DNA of 64,000 nt, from the NCBI RefSeq assembly GCF_036370855.1, contig NC_088102.1, forward strand, positions 44,243,835 to 44,307,834, written 5' to 3'. The notes below the pieces were generated by a model that was not told where the DNA came from, made no database searches, and was given only the letters and a program-made list of their open reading frames with translations. This document shows positions 12,742 through 25,000 of this stretch, in pieces (the stretch's first letter is position 1; the number at the start of each line of letters is the position of its first letter). The translations under genes were made by a program, and so were the position numbers. The stretch is from Dromaius novaehollandiae (lineage: Eukaryota > Chordata > Aves > Casuariiformes > Dromaiidae).

Positions 12742-12906
12742 CCCCCCCCTCCCCCCCCCCCCGGTCGGCAAGTGAATCCCTCCCTGCCAGCCCTGCCAAC
12801 AGCCCCCTCCCCGCCGGCCCTGCCAGCAGCCCCCTCCCCTCCTTCCTTCCCTCCTTCCCTCCCTCCTTTCCTCCCTCCCTCCTTCCCTGCCTCCCTCCCT
12901 GCCTCC
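12742..12906 (+). repeat. Poly-C and (CCTT/CCCT)n polypyrimidine tract
   Basis: Two C-runs (12742-12749 and 12751-12762) are followed by about 70 bp of almost pure CCTCC/CCTTCC repeats (about 12837-12906). The tract ends only about 25 bp before the MAPK8IP1 exon 1A ATG. Such mirror-like homopyrimidine DNA can form triplex structures and is prone to length change. Confidence 0.85.
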
Positions 12907-12929
12907 GCCTGCATGGAGACAGCCACAGA

Positions 12930-13015
12930 ATGGCGGAGCGAGAGAAAGGAGCTGCGTCCCCGCCTGCCTCCTCCCCCTTCCTGGGGCTGCACCTCAACTC
13001 GCCCCCCAATTTCAG
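12930..13015 (+). CDS. MAPK8IP1: MAPK8IP1 first exon 1A
   Basis: It encodes [20 protein letters not shown] and eight more residues plus two bases of an Arg codon, closely matching the mammalian MAERESG...SPPNFR N-terminus. The donor is GTACCG. An upstream ATG at 12913 is out of frame (17 nt earlier) and has a poorer context, so it may act as an overlapping uORF start if transcribed. Confidence 0.93.
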
Positions 13016-16000
13016 GTACCGGCCACCTCCCCCGGGACGACCCCCCCGGGGCATGGGCTGCCCCCGCCGCTTCGGATGCCGCTCCCCCTGTTGCTGCTTC
13101 AGCCCCTGCATGCACGGCTGCAGCCCCCACCCGCATCGTCCCCCCGGGTGCGCCCCCCCAGCCCATGCACCACCTTGACCCCCCCAGCCTCCTGCTTAGC
13201 CCCGTGTCCCCCAAGCCCTCCCGGCTGCCCTACCTGTCTTGCCTCCTCTTCAAGCACCTCTTCCTCATGAAAATGCTTCATCTTTCTCCATCCCCAGGAA
13301 AGCCTCTTTCTAGCCCTTTCCAGGAAATCCCGGGTGCTCCCCTTTCCCTTCCCATCCCTGTGAAACAGGAACCCGAAGCGAGGAGGTGTGAGTGTGCCAG
13401 AATTGATCCACTCGGAAATACTGAGCACTCCCATTGATTGGGGATGCAGGGGGCTGTCTCTCCGCTGAAACCCGTCGAGGCGGCTTGCCAGGGCTCCTGA
13501 TGGCCGTGGCAAGGCCAGATATGGGTAGAGTGGCTGACCTGTGGGGCTGGGGCCTTTGGACCCACTGGTGACTCTGGAGAGCAGCTCTGGGACAGGGCTG
13601 TGCTTGGCGGGTAAGGGGCGTCTCGGCTATCGCCCGCGTGAGCAGTGCCTGGCGTTTTTCTGCTTACTGTGGGAGGGAGGCTCAGCGCTTCTTGTGGCTT
13701 TAACATCTTCAGCCATTGCTCTCTGCTTGTCTCTGGCACCCAGGGGTGCTGTCGTGGAGTTGCTTGGGAGCCGTGTGAGAAGGGGGGGTCAGTACCAGGT
13801 GGTTTATGTGGTGAGATTTGAGGGGGAGGGGGGAGCAGGTGGTCCATGCTTGAGGCCACAGCTGAACTTGTCTCTGCCTCTGCCAGGCCCCAGCCTCTGA
13901 GGCTTGGGAACCAACAGGACCCTGGAAGGAAGTAGCTAGATGCAGTCAAGCTATGGCAGGTTTAGGCATTTTACATCTGAAGGTTTATGCAGACTTTTGC
14001 TTCTGGAGACCCTTTGCTGGGTAGCTCTGGGGGCTTCAGCAGCCTCCTCCTATTGCAGCGCTGCCTGTTAGAGCTGCTAGAAGCTATTGCAAAGTGGCTC
14101 GATAAACCCTGCAAATTGAGCAATTAAATGCTGCCTCTAGAAATGTCCACCGTGGAGAAGGGGGGCTTGGCCATGGAGCTGGGTGATAGGGGCTGATCAG
14201 CTGAGCTCCACCTCAGGCCCACAAAAGTCTTAGGTTTGCCACACACTGCTGTCCTAGGTGGAACATTTGTCTCCTGGGCACCTGCCCTCTCCCATGGAAA
14301 CAGCAACACGCCAGGAAGGGAGAACAAGGTGCTGCTCCTTGCTGTGACTCAGATCTTCAGAAAAGGAGCCCAGCACGCCTGCATCCTTCCCCTGGGAGGA
14401 ATTGATGCTCTATCAGGGGAGACGTCAAAGCCACAAGGAGGGCTGGGAAGTCATGGCAGGACAGAAAGATCCTTCCCAAGGCCCTGAGCTCAGCATCAGA
14501 GTTTTAAAATGGAAGAAAGTGACTGTCATGTCTCTGAGCCTCCCACAGGGTTGCAGAGGCCAGAAGTAATGCTGCAGTTGAGAGATGTGCAAGGATGATG
14601 CCCCTGCTTTTGAAATGTTTGCAAGATCTGTTACCTGGTGCAACTTGGGTTGTGCACAGCCAGCTACCTGACTTTCCCAGGCCTTTCTCCTTGTCATAGC
14701 AGCTCAGCAAGTGGAGCCATCCTCCCACAGCCGGTCTCCACAGCGTTGCACTGGGGCAGGCAACTAAGAGCACAGGTCAGGGTGAAGAATCAGCCTGCAT
14801 CAGGAGGCAAAGCACTTTGTGAACCCTGCACTTTCCCAGAGTGTGTGCTGTGGCCAGGGTGAGGTATTTCACCTTTTTTCCCCCTCTGGTATGTGTGCCT
14901 ACTATTCCAGTTTCCTGAATGCCAAAACACAGGCCCAAGCATTAGAAAGTCTGTTGACTTTAATCTAGAGAGGACTTGGTCCTGTCCAGCAAGGGGTGTG
15001 ACGGACTAAGATCTAAAGCACTGATGAGGCTGTGAGTGTTGGTTTGGCAGGTCCCCATCACTGGTGATGGTTTGGCATTTTCTGAGAAGGGATAGGACGT
15101 GAGGGATGGTGAGGTGAACCCTCCTTCAGCAGGAAAACCTCTGGAGATGGCTGCTCTCTGCAACAAGAGCAACAGCATTTTAGGAGAGAGGAATAAAAAA
15201 GTTCTTCTCTCCTGTCTTGCACATTATCCTTAAGGCTCCAAAAGCCACTTCATTGGGGGTTTCACCCAGCTGGACCCCTTAGCATCTCTCTCTGGGGGAT
15301 GGTTTCTCAGCTCCCTGCTCTGCCGAGAAACATTTTCAGCACTTCAGGCAAGGTTTCCTGTGATGTGTTCTCCATTCCTTCTCTAGGCCAGGGGTCCTTG
15401 TGTCCTGTGGCCTGGCTGTGACTGTGCTGGTGTGTAAGAGGCCACGCAGGGAGGGCTGGCACAACTAGGGCCGGGATCCAGCCGGGTGCAGGGCCCTGAA
15501 GTGCTCTCTTTGAAGACTGGGCCAGCCCTGCTGCTCCTGTGCCTGCCAAATCTGTCTCTTGTGTTGGTGCTACCCATCAGCGCTGGGGAGAAGCTGGCAA
15601 CAGTGGGGTCAGAGGGAAAATGCTTCAGCTGATCTTTTGTCAGGTATGCTATGGATATTTGGTGTACGAGTCATGCCTTTTGAGCAGGAGGATAAGATAC
15701 AGGCATTAACTGGGAGCCAGCCTCTCAGCACTGGCAGCTCTGCAGTGAGTGCAGCTCTGATGTAGAAGAGCTGCCCTTTGGGTGGGCTGGGTGCAGGGGT
15801 GTGGGACCATAGGGGTCAATGACTGATCTTCATGTGTCTGTTTCCGAGTCCCCTGATAAAAGCAGAGACCATCCACCTGGAAAGCTTCTAGAGAAGGAAA
15901 CTCTAAGGGAGATATTTGCACGAAAGGGCAGGAAAGCTACCAACCTCCTCTGGGAGTCTGACTGTCTATAAGAAACCACAGCCATTTTCATGGCCATGGC

Positions 16001-19000
16001 CAGGGCCTTGAGAGTGAAGGAAGTCTCTGGAGGAAGAAGATCTCTCTCCATCTCTTCAGGAAGTTGAAGGAAGCATCTTTAGGCTGAGGCAAAAATCAAT
16101 CCCAGCACTACAGGCTGTTTTATCTGTCTGCTGTATACATTTGGTCTGTCTGAATAGCCTGTTCAGAGGCGATGAGCTGGGCGTTGGAGTTGGGCTACCC
16201 TTCTTTTTGTAACAGAAGACAGAAGTGCTGCCTTGCTCTGAGGGAGACAGAGGTGGTTTCTCTTTGGTTTAAACAAAAGTGTCTGGCTCTTGTGATGGAG
16301 GGGAAAAACCCAGGCCAGCCAAATGCAGAAAAGTACTTTCTTTTGCACTAATATTGGGTGCAGGACTTCTGCACAGCCCGGCCTTCAAGCAGAGTGTCAG
16401 AGAAGGATCTGGACAGCTGGGGTTGTTGGAGTCTCAGATCCGTAATGCTGTGTTGCCCTGGCCAAATCTCAGCTTAGGAATCCTGCCGGGTGCCCCTCGC
16501 TGCCCTGCAGTGCCTGGGCAGCATCGGTTCCCAAAGTGGGCTATGGAGACAAAACCTGAACTGCGCCTAACGCTCTCCCGCGGCCGTTTGCCAGGGCCTG
16601 CTCCAACCTGGACTGCATGAAAACAGGTGGGGTGAGCAGAAAGGCAGAAACAGCTCTTGTTAAGGTGCAATATTTAACCCTAGCTGTGCTCCCCGGGGGC
16701 TCCTGCGGTGCTGATGGTGCGAGGGCCTGCAGGGCGGCATGGCTGGCAGGACGTGGGGCCAGGAGCTGTGCGAAGGTGGCACTTCTGAAGCAGCCTGCAG
16801 GGCAGTGGTCTGCACCAGACCCCCGCTGCCTGTGCACTGGGCTGGGGGACCTCCCGGGGTCGGTGCCAGCCCCCAGCCAGCACAGAAGGATAAACCAGGG
16901 AACGGCCCTGCCAGCGATGAAATGAATGGAGTGAAATGTGGTGTTTTTCCCCTGCTGAGCGCAGCGGGGAGCTCAGTGCTGCCTCCCGCCACGAGCCCCC
17001 ACCTCTGCAGGTGCAGGGGGGCAGAGGGAGATGGGGGGTCCTGGCCCAACATAGACGCCTGCCCTGGGGCTGCAGAGGGGTGCTGCGCTGTGGTGAGGAG
17101 GTGTCCGGGTGGCAGCCGGGCCATGGGGCCAGTGGTGAGGGGCGATTGGGGCCCCGGCGTAGGCGCTCGCTGCCTCTCCCCTGGGTCAGAGCTTCGCATG
17201 CTTGGGGGGATGCAGTTGCTATGGCGGTTAAACAGCGCGGCCGGAGCCGCTGCTGTCTGCGGGTGGATATGCTGTGCATCTGTGGGCAGATGCGCGGTCG
17301 CGGCCCCACAGCGCTATGGCCAGCTCCCGTGTGGCCATGCTGCCTCTCAACCTCTTCCCTGGCCAGGGGCTCCCCTCATGCCGAGGGCCGTCCCCAGCCC
17401 TGACCCCTCTGGTGGCCCTGGCTCCCTTGGCACCATGATGCCCCAGCCCATGCCAAGCTCTGTGCCCAGCCCCATCTTCCCCCTGCTTGCCTGCAGTCCC
17501 AGCCCCACTCCCACCAGCCCTTGCCACTGCGAGGGCCCGGGCTCCCCCAGTGCCGCTCTGCAGCTGCGATTCCTCCGGCGCTGGTCGCCTCCTGCAACAG
17601 GCTGCTCCCTAGGCGCACCTCCCGCTCCTCCTCCTCCTCCCGCTCCTCCTCCTCCTCCTGCTCCTGCTGCTCGCGGGGCTGCGCGGCACCAGCGAGCCGG
17701 CAGGAGTGGGGAGATGCACAGGGAGACCTGCGGCATCCCGCTCTGGAGTGACGCGCTGGGGAGCTCACGTAAATACCCTTTTCCCCGGTAGGGCATCGAG
17801 TCGGCAGAGACACATCAACCAAGGCTTATTAGAACACCTTTTATTAACTGAAGCGTTAGTACGACTAGAGTCAAGCTGCTGTTATCAATAGGAAGTGATG
17901 ACTGTTTGCATGGCTACTCCCTCCACTCGCTCGCAGAGAGGTGCTCGGAGCGGTGGGCACAGCGGTGCGGGTCAGCTCCAGCTCCGCCCTGGCACCGCGC
18001 TCTCCTTGTGAAGCCCAGGCTTACACCCGAGGCCAGCTTTGGGAGCTCAGGCGCTGGGCAGGATGTTACTGCTCAGGCTTTCATGGACGACGATAGAGCT
18101 GATGGGAATAAGAGCTATTTCATTTTGTTGATATTTTTAACCTCTCTGTGAAGCAACAGAGAAAGGCAGGGGTGTTTCCAGCTTGGAGGTGGAAGCAGTG
18201 GGGTAATGGAGAGTCCTCCTTGTGCCACCTAGGTAGTTCTGGAGCAGCCATGTGAGAGAAGAAAAGAGCGGGAGTAATGTGGAGAAAGAGATTTCTTTAT
18301 TTTTTCCATTAAATGAGTAGACTTTGAATAGATGAGATGCCCCCAAGGCAGATCTGATGTGAAAGATGGAGCCCTGGATATTGTTATCAAAGGTTTGAAG
18401 GACAATAAATACAGTATTGCAGGAGAAATTTACCAATAGCACAAAAATTGGTGGAGCGATAAATAGTGACAGAATAATTCTAGAAAGTGGTCCAGATCAC
18501 TTAATAAATTGGACTCCTTCAAATGTCTCCTGCTTTAACCCAGCCAAATGCAAAGGCAGGCCTCTGGGCATCAGGAGCGCAGGTCATGAGCGATAGCTGG
18601 CTGGCTGCATTTTAGGCTACCGGTCCCCTGCGAAGGCCTGGTCAGGAGATGCACCCACTGCTTCCACTGCGAGCAAGCGCCCTGGGCAAGGTGGAGGCAA
18701 GAAGTCCTTGGTATGGGTGCCAGGGATGTGGGGCAGGAGGGCAGTGCCAAAAAGTGTGGCAGTGGGATGAGATCCTGCTAAGCATGAGACTCTGGGTGAG
18801 TACAGGCTGTGAAGGGAAGAGGGGTGCTCTGTCCCACCTCTCTAAATCACAGTAGGTGCCTCTTTCCGAGAGATGCACTTTGGCTCCATTGGCTACCGGT
18901 GAGATGAGGAACCTCTCCTCGGAGGTTTATGCTCTATGTCACATGGGAAGTCGGATGTGAGGATCTGAGCGGCTCTTCCCTGCTGGCAGTTGATGACTCT

Positions 19001-22000
19001 GGCACAGGGACAGCCCGCGGGTCTGGATCCCTGCACGCCTCCCCTCTCCCATGGGAGTTCAGCTCGTCCTGCAGGGCGGGCTCCAACCCTCACTGCTGCA
19101 GGGCTGTTCAAACTGATGCTTCAGGGAAGGAAGGCAGCTGAGAGGGGGTGAAAGGATGAGGGGAGGCAAAAAATGACCCTTAATAGGGTTAGGGCTTAGG
19201 GGAAGCCCAGGGATAGCCCTGCCTGAGATAGGAGGAGTGTGGGTTGAGCGGGGAGCACCCAGGGAAGGGGCAGTGCTCCCAGTTGGATTTGCCCCTTGAT
19301 GAAGTGGGAGCTGTTAGTGCTCCTCGTGCTTCCCTCCACTTGGGATGAGAACCTGGCTGAGATGCTGGTCCCATACGAGTGATGGAAATGGCCCGTCCCT
19401 TTTGTAGGTGAGATAATCCTTCCCTAACTAAGTGTCAAGAAGCCAAATGAATGCCGCCGTCCCCCTTGGGGAAGGGACTTGGAAGGGCTTGGCCAGTGAT
19501 GCTGCAAGGGCAGGAGAAGGTGGCTGGTTGTCAGTGCCAGGGTAACCAGATCCCCCCAGGCCCTGCTGCAGGTGGTGGGGAACCAGGCACTGGACCAACA
19601 CCAGGAGCCGGGCTGGCTGGCAGGCAGAGGGAGTCAGCGTCCCCGGCAGCGTGCAGCGGCTTGGCACCAGCTCAGCTCTGGAGGTTATTTTTTTATTTTT
19701 TTCCCCTCCAGGACAGCTGATTCCATCTATTTTTAATGAGCTTCCCTAGGTTGCGCAGTGAGGAGACAGAGAGCGGCACCAGCAGCCACAGACTGCGCTG
19801 GGGCAGCCGGAGAGGCAGCCAGGGCCCAGGGCTTGGCCTTCATCTCCCTGGTTCCTCCTCACCCCAAGGCCTGGGGGGGACTTCCTCACGGTGAGAGCGT
19901 GTCTCCCAGGGGAGGGGGGTCCTCCTCCATGCAGCTGGCCTTGAAAATGGAGTCAAGCACCGAAGAGGAGAGCTGGCTGGAAGACCAGTGGGAGAAATGG
20001 TAGGGGACCGGCTGGGCCTTGGGCAGGGGGGAAGTTGTCCTTGTGGATGTGCGCGTGGGGAAAAGGGGGCGGCCCTTCTCCCCAGGGTGTGTTGCCCCCC
20101 TCCGTGAGCGATGCCTGTAGGACAGGAGCGAACTTGGCACAGAGTCAAGCCCAAAGTTTTTGGCAGGGCAAGAGGAGAGAAGCCCCATGGGGTGGGTGCT
20201 GATGTGGAGCATTAATGGGAGTGTTAATGCAGCGGGGAGAGAAAAGGGACGACTTGCAAGGAGTCTCCCGAGCCCTGGTGCCAGGTGTACCTTTCTCCTG
20301 CCGTGAGCCTGTGTCTGCAGGCAGGGCCATGCCGGATGCCTGCGCAACATCTCCCCATCTGGCGAGTGTGGGGCAGGGCTGGCTTTTCCCCATGCCGAAG
20401 CGGGGAGCGCTGCCTCCTGCCCCAGCTGGCCCTGCAGAGCTGGCAAGCTCCTGCCAGGCCCTCAGCAAAGTCGTCTTGTGTCGGGACCCTGCAGCTCCTC
20501 GCCTGCGCTCCCGCGCCTTGGCAGACGGAGGTAATGAGCATTAGCAGCCGCCGGTGTCCGACCCCAGCGACCCATGTAATGGGAGAAGAAATCGATTTGC
20601 ACTTTGAAGGCTCATTGTGAGCCTCTTGCCCACGGGAGGGGAGGAAATGAAGAACAGCCGCAGGATAGAGCGGGGTGCAGACATCCCACTTTGGGGCGTC
20701 TCACATGGGCTGCCACGGCGGGCACGGCCATTCCCAGCTGCCTTCTCCCCACAGAGGCACTGCTGTGGGCAGAGGAGGGAAAGCCCCTGGCGCTGGTACC
20801 CACTGTGCAAGGTCCTCAGGAACGGAGAGGGAAGATGTTACTTTCCCCACCAGCTTTGCCTTCTCCTTTCCCCACGCCAGGGACCTGGACAAGGGATTGC
20901 TACCACCCTCCACAGCGCTGGCTCGGTGCCTTGGAGGGGGGATGCCAGGGGATGTGCATCCCCACTGCAGAGGGCAAGCCCCCAGGCCTGTGAGCAATGC
21001 CCAAAGTGAACGTGGGAGCTCTGCTGGAGAAGTGCAGCTCCCAAAACCATCCGTCTCCTTTCTTCCCACCATCGGGATCCCTAACCTCTTCCCCTCTCAT
21101 TCTTGGCGCTGGCCTCCTGGGAACCCCGGCCCTCGCTCTGCCTCCTCACCCCGCAACTCAGGCTGGGGGGGCCTGCGGGACCGCGGGGCTGGCCACAAGG
21201 GCCCTGTGCTGGGAGCACAGGGGCAGCGAGTTATCCCTGCACTTGTCGTGATGGCTCCTCTGGCGGAGGTCTCATCTCCAGCCGGGTTCAGCACTATCCT
21301 TCCACACTGAGCCTCTCCCAGCCCAAGGGGAAATACAGCAAATGGAAATGGCAACCCACAAAGCAGCGCCCCCTTTGCTCAGGCCTTTTCCAGCAAAACT
21401 CACTCCGGGGGCCAGGTTGGTTGGCAGACGACTTTCAAGCTGGCCTCTTTTGTTTACCACCGCGGTAATGAATAAGGAAGAGGAGCACTGCGGTACAACT
21501 AAATAGAAATGTTTTAATGCACAGAAGCCAGGAGCTTCTCCCTGTCCCTTGGAGAATACAAGCAGCAAGCAAGCATTCGAGGAGCCTGGTAGTCAGCATA
21601 TACCAAGCTGCTAAGAGGAAATCTCTGTCAACTTTTTAAAGAGGTGCAATAAGTGTGTGGGACTGACAGCCCTAAGGGACCCCTGGGGCCAAGCACAGGG
21701 GCACATCGAGATGGGCTTGGCAGTGCTGATGGCTGCAGGGATGTCTGCAGTGACCTCGGGTGGTAAATTTGGCACAAAGGGAAATGGATGCCCTCTAACT
21801 GCAGGCATGGGCTAGCACCTGAGTTAGGGGATATCCCTTCTGCACAGGCCTGCTCAGTGTCCAGCACCAGTCAGGCCACAGCAGGCAGGCTCATGGCATG
21901 CGCGAGGTTGGTGGTTGTTGCTGTGGTTGCCCATCCCAGCGGGTTCGTTGTTCAGCTGTGCCCTGCCAAGGGCCCGGCAACCAGGTCCTTTACCTCCCTG

Positions 22001-25000
22001 TAACCCTCATCCTTGCCCCGTCAGGTACGTTTGGGCTCAGCAGCCCTGCGAACGGAGGCAGTCTGCCCAGTTGAGACAACACCAGAGCCTCTCCAGGACA
22101 GTGGGAGCTAATCCCCAGGATGGGGCTAGCTGTGTCATTTGTCCCTGTCCTCTCCCAACCCCACACGCACACATCCCAGCTGGCTGCGGCCAGGCAGGGT
22201 CTGCCTGGGGCACAGGCCTGACTCCCTGCAGCCTCAGATTGTGTCCAAGCCCCACTGTGGTGGGGATGGGCCTCTCCTCTCCAGAAGGAGCCCTCCTTCC
22301 CAGTCTTTCTTCCCAGTAAGGACCAGAAGAGCCTCTCCCAGCCCTGGTGGTGCTGCTCCCTGCCTGGCATGCAGCATGCCTCCGTGCACCCTCCTGCCCA
22401 CCGTGCGTGTGCCTGGGGCTCGCCATGGCCCGCATGTGAGCTGTGCTCAGTAAGTGACCACGCCATCTCTGCTCCCTCCAGGCTCACCCACGACATCAGC
22501 CTCGAGGAGTTTGAGGATGAAGATCTCTCCGAAATCACTGACGAGTGTGGCATCAGCCTTCACTGCAAGGAGAGCCTGGCCTCCCGGGTAAGCACAGCGG
22601 ACTGGTGGGTGCAGAGCAGGGGGGACGCGGCACGGGCAACGTCCTCTGGCCTTGCTCTGCGTGCGCCTGCAGGACCATCAGAGAAGGCAGCTCCTGGGCC
22701 AGACCGCAGGTCCCAGGCCAGCAGCGCTTTCTCTCCCACCATGCCATTAATCTCCAGTTCAGCAGCCCTCTCTCCTTAGCCTGAGTGTGCAGTTGTCCTT
22801 CACCACAGCACAGAGGAGCCCCTTTCTGACCTCTCTAAACTTCGGTAACTTTAAAAATCATGTCTGAGCTTGCGCCCTTTGGTCCCCTGCTGTGCTGAAA
22901 GGATTGGGGTGTTTGTCCAAGGATGGCTGACGTCGCAGCGGGGGAGCCTAAGGGTTTGGGCACAGTTCAGGGCTTGCTCCCTCATTTGCACCTGGTGGCC
23001 TGCAAGCCTCCAGTGCCCCATGGACACCTCCAGAAAGCAAGAACGTTTCCAAGGCGGCACTGAGGGTGGCACGAGCCATGCCACCGCAACGATTGCGTTG
23101 CCACTCACAACGCTGATCATCTTCCCATGCGCACTCCTGGGGGCCTGAAAATGCAGTTGGGCTGGCACAGTGATAGCCCTTCTCCATTTACCAGGTGGTT
23201 ATGTGTTGTTTGCTAGCACCTTTAACAAAAGTTGTCCTCGGGCGTCTCTGTAGTGCACCAGGTGGGAGACCTGGCATGCCAGTGAAATGGGGGGTGGACC
23301 ACCAGACTGTGCGTGTTTGGGGAAATAGCTCTAAACCCAGCAGGCAGCAGATGAAATTAAAAGTGGGTGCTGTGAAGCCTGTGCGGATGCTACAGGTGGG
23401 TCTCCCATCAGCTTTAAACATCCTGAGGCATGCTGTGGAGATCCAGAAGGCTTTTGGACTGCCATTTGAACTGTCCAAGAAGGTCATGGGGGCAGAAAAA
23501 TGGAGATAAGCTGAGAAATACACTGGATTTGGCAAAATGCAGAATGCCTGGATATTTCCAGGGTGTTTCATGCTAAAGGGAAGAAAACTTTGGAGAAGCA
23601 AATAAAAGGTTTGAGAATCACTTTATCCCTAGGGAAAAATATTTCCTCTGCAAAACTGCTATGTGGATAAAGATCCAGAGAAGAGGGGAAAGGCAGAGGA
23701 ATTTGTCACAGATTTAAAACTAGAAAGTGAGTTTGTAGTGTTGGGAATCGCTCATTACAGGCAGGGAGGTGCAGAGGGACCTACCACCTGGGAGCTCGAG
23801 GTGTCCTGGCGCACTCAGTGATCCCGCGCTGGAGCATCTGATTTGAGACACCGTCCCTGAGCCCCTGGGCAGAAAGCTGGTTACTCCTGGAAAGCTGGGC
23901 TGCCACCCACCGCTGCTGCTGCGGCTGCAGCCTCAGCCTCTCCAGAAAGTTATGGCCAGTGTTTCACGGCCAAGGTGAGCAGGGCTAGGGGGAGCCCCGG
24001 CTGATGGGCTGTGTATACTTTGAAGGCAGGAGGGATAACACTTGTGGAAAAGCTAAAGGCAAAAGCAGTGCTGGATGGCAGTGAAAGATCACATGCAGTG
24101 AGCAGAGAGCATCAGAAAAATCCAGCCTGTAATAGGTGAGGCAGGCAGTGACTGTGGGCGAGCTTGCTTGACACTTTCCATTAGCCGTCCTAGTTCTCAG
24201 CTGCATGTAATGTAGCTAGACTTCAACTCTTAGACAGATTTTTTTATTCTTACAGAGTGTCAGCCTTTAGCTGAGGTTTGGCAGGGAGAATAACAGGGTG
24301 GGGAGGGGAATCTGCAGCTCAGTTAGTGCAGCAGCTCCTTGGAAGGAGGATAAAGAAAAATACAGTATTTTGCCCATGTAAAACCAAACCATTCTGTTGA
24401 ACAGCTTCTTGAGGAATTTCTTCACCTCTGCACCGTGATGCAGAGACCTGAGCCTTGGCAGAGAGTTTGCCTGGGCACCAGCAATGTGCCTCATGCCTTC
24501 CCTGATGACTGTTGTAAGCTGCTTTGCAAAAATATTTGGGTACATTCAGTGTCTGCTCAGGTTAAAGGCAGATGTGAGGCTGCCTCCAGGGAAGCAGTGA
24601 GCTATTCATAAACACAGCAAAGAAAGAAGTCTCATGCGTAGAAAAATGGCTACTAAAAATATGTACAAATGGCTTATATGGGACATAAAAAAATTGCCTG
24701 AGGAGCAGAAGTGAATGTGATGACAGCAATGGCAATGAGAGGGGCTTTTCAATCTGAAATGTCAAAGGCAAGAGCCAAAGCACTTTGAAATCCAATTCCA
24801 GCGCAGAATGAGCTCAGCACGGCAAGGCCATGAGATGAGAGGTTGCAGAACAGGAAAACAGCCAGGCTCAGGAGGAGCTCTTCGGCTTGGGCTGGCCCTG
24901 GACACCATGTAGAGGCTAGGAAATTAATGATAAACCTGACCCTGGGATGAAAGAGCTAATTACGTCACGTGGCGACATCACCTCTGCAAAGGGGGGGCTT

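Larger units (their letters stand above)
13016..22481 (+). other. MAPK8IP1 intron 1 (around exon 1B)
   Basis: This is the 9.5-kb interval between exon 1A and the first shared exon. It contains exon 1B, a GC-rich block at about 16.65-17.76 kb with a CTC trinucleotide repeat, and an old CR1 fragment near 18.4-18.6 kb. Long open frames in the GC-rich block are compositional. No other exon was recognised. Confidence 0.75.

Noticed and set aside
12377-13214. Minus-strand frames of about 245-260 codons rich in Gly/Arg/Glu
   Set aside because: They are antisense to the polypyrimidine tract and JIP1 exon 1A; stop codons are rare there because of base composition.
16739-17791. A 350-codon open frame on the plus strand, proline-rich at its end
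   Set aside because: It lies in GC-rich intron 1 of MAPK8IP1, overlaps long frames on the other strand, and crosses a CTC repeat. Its composition explains the openness and no domain is visible.
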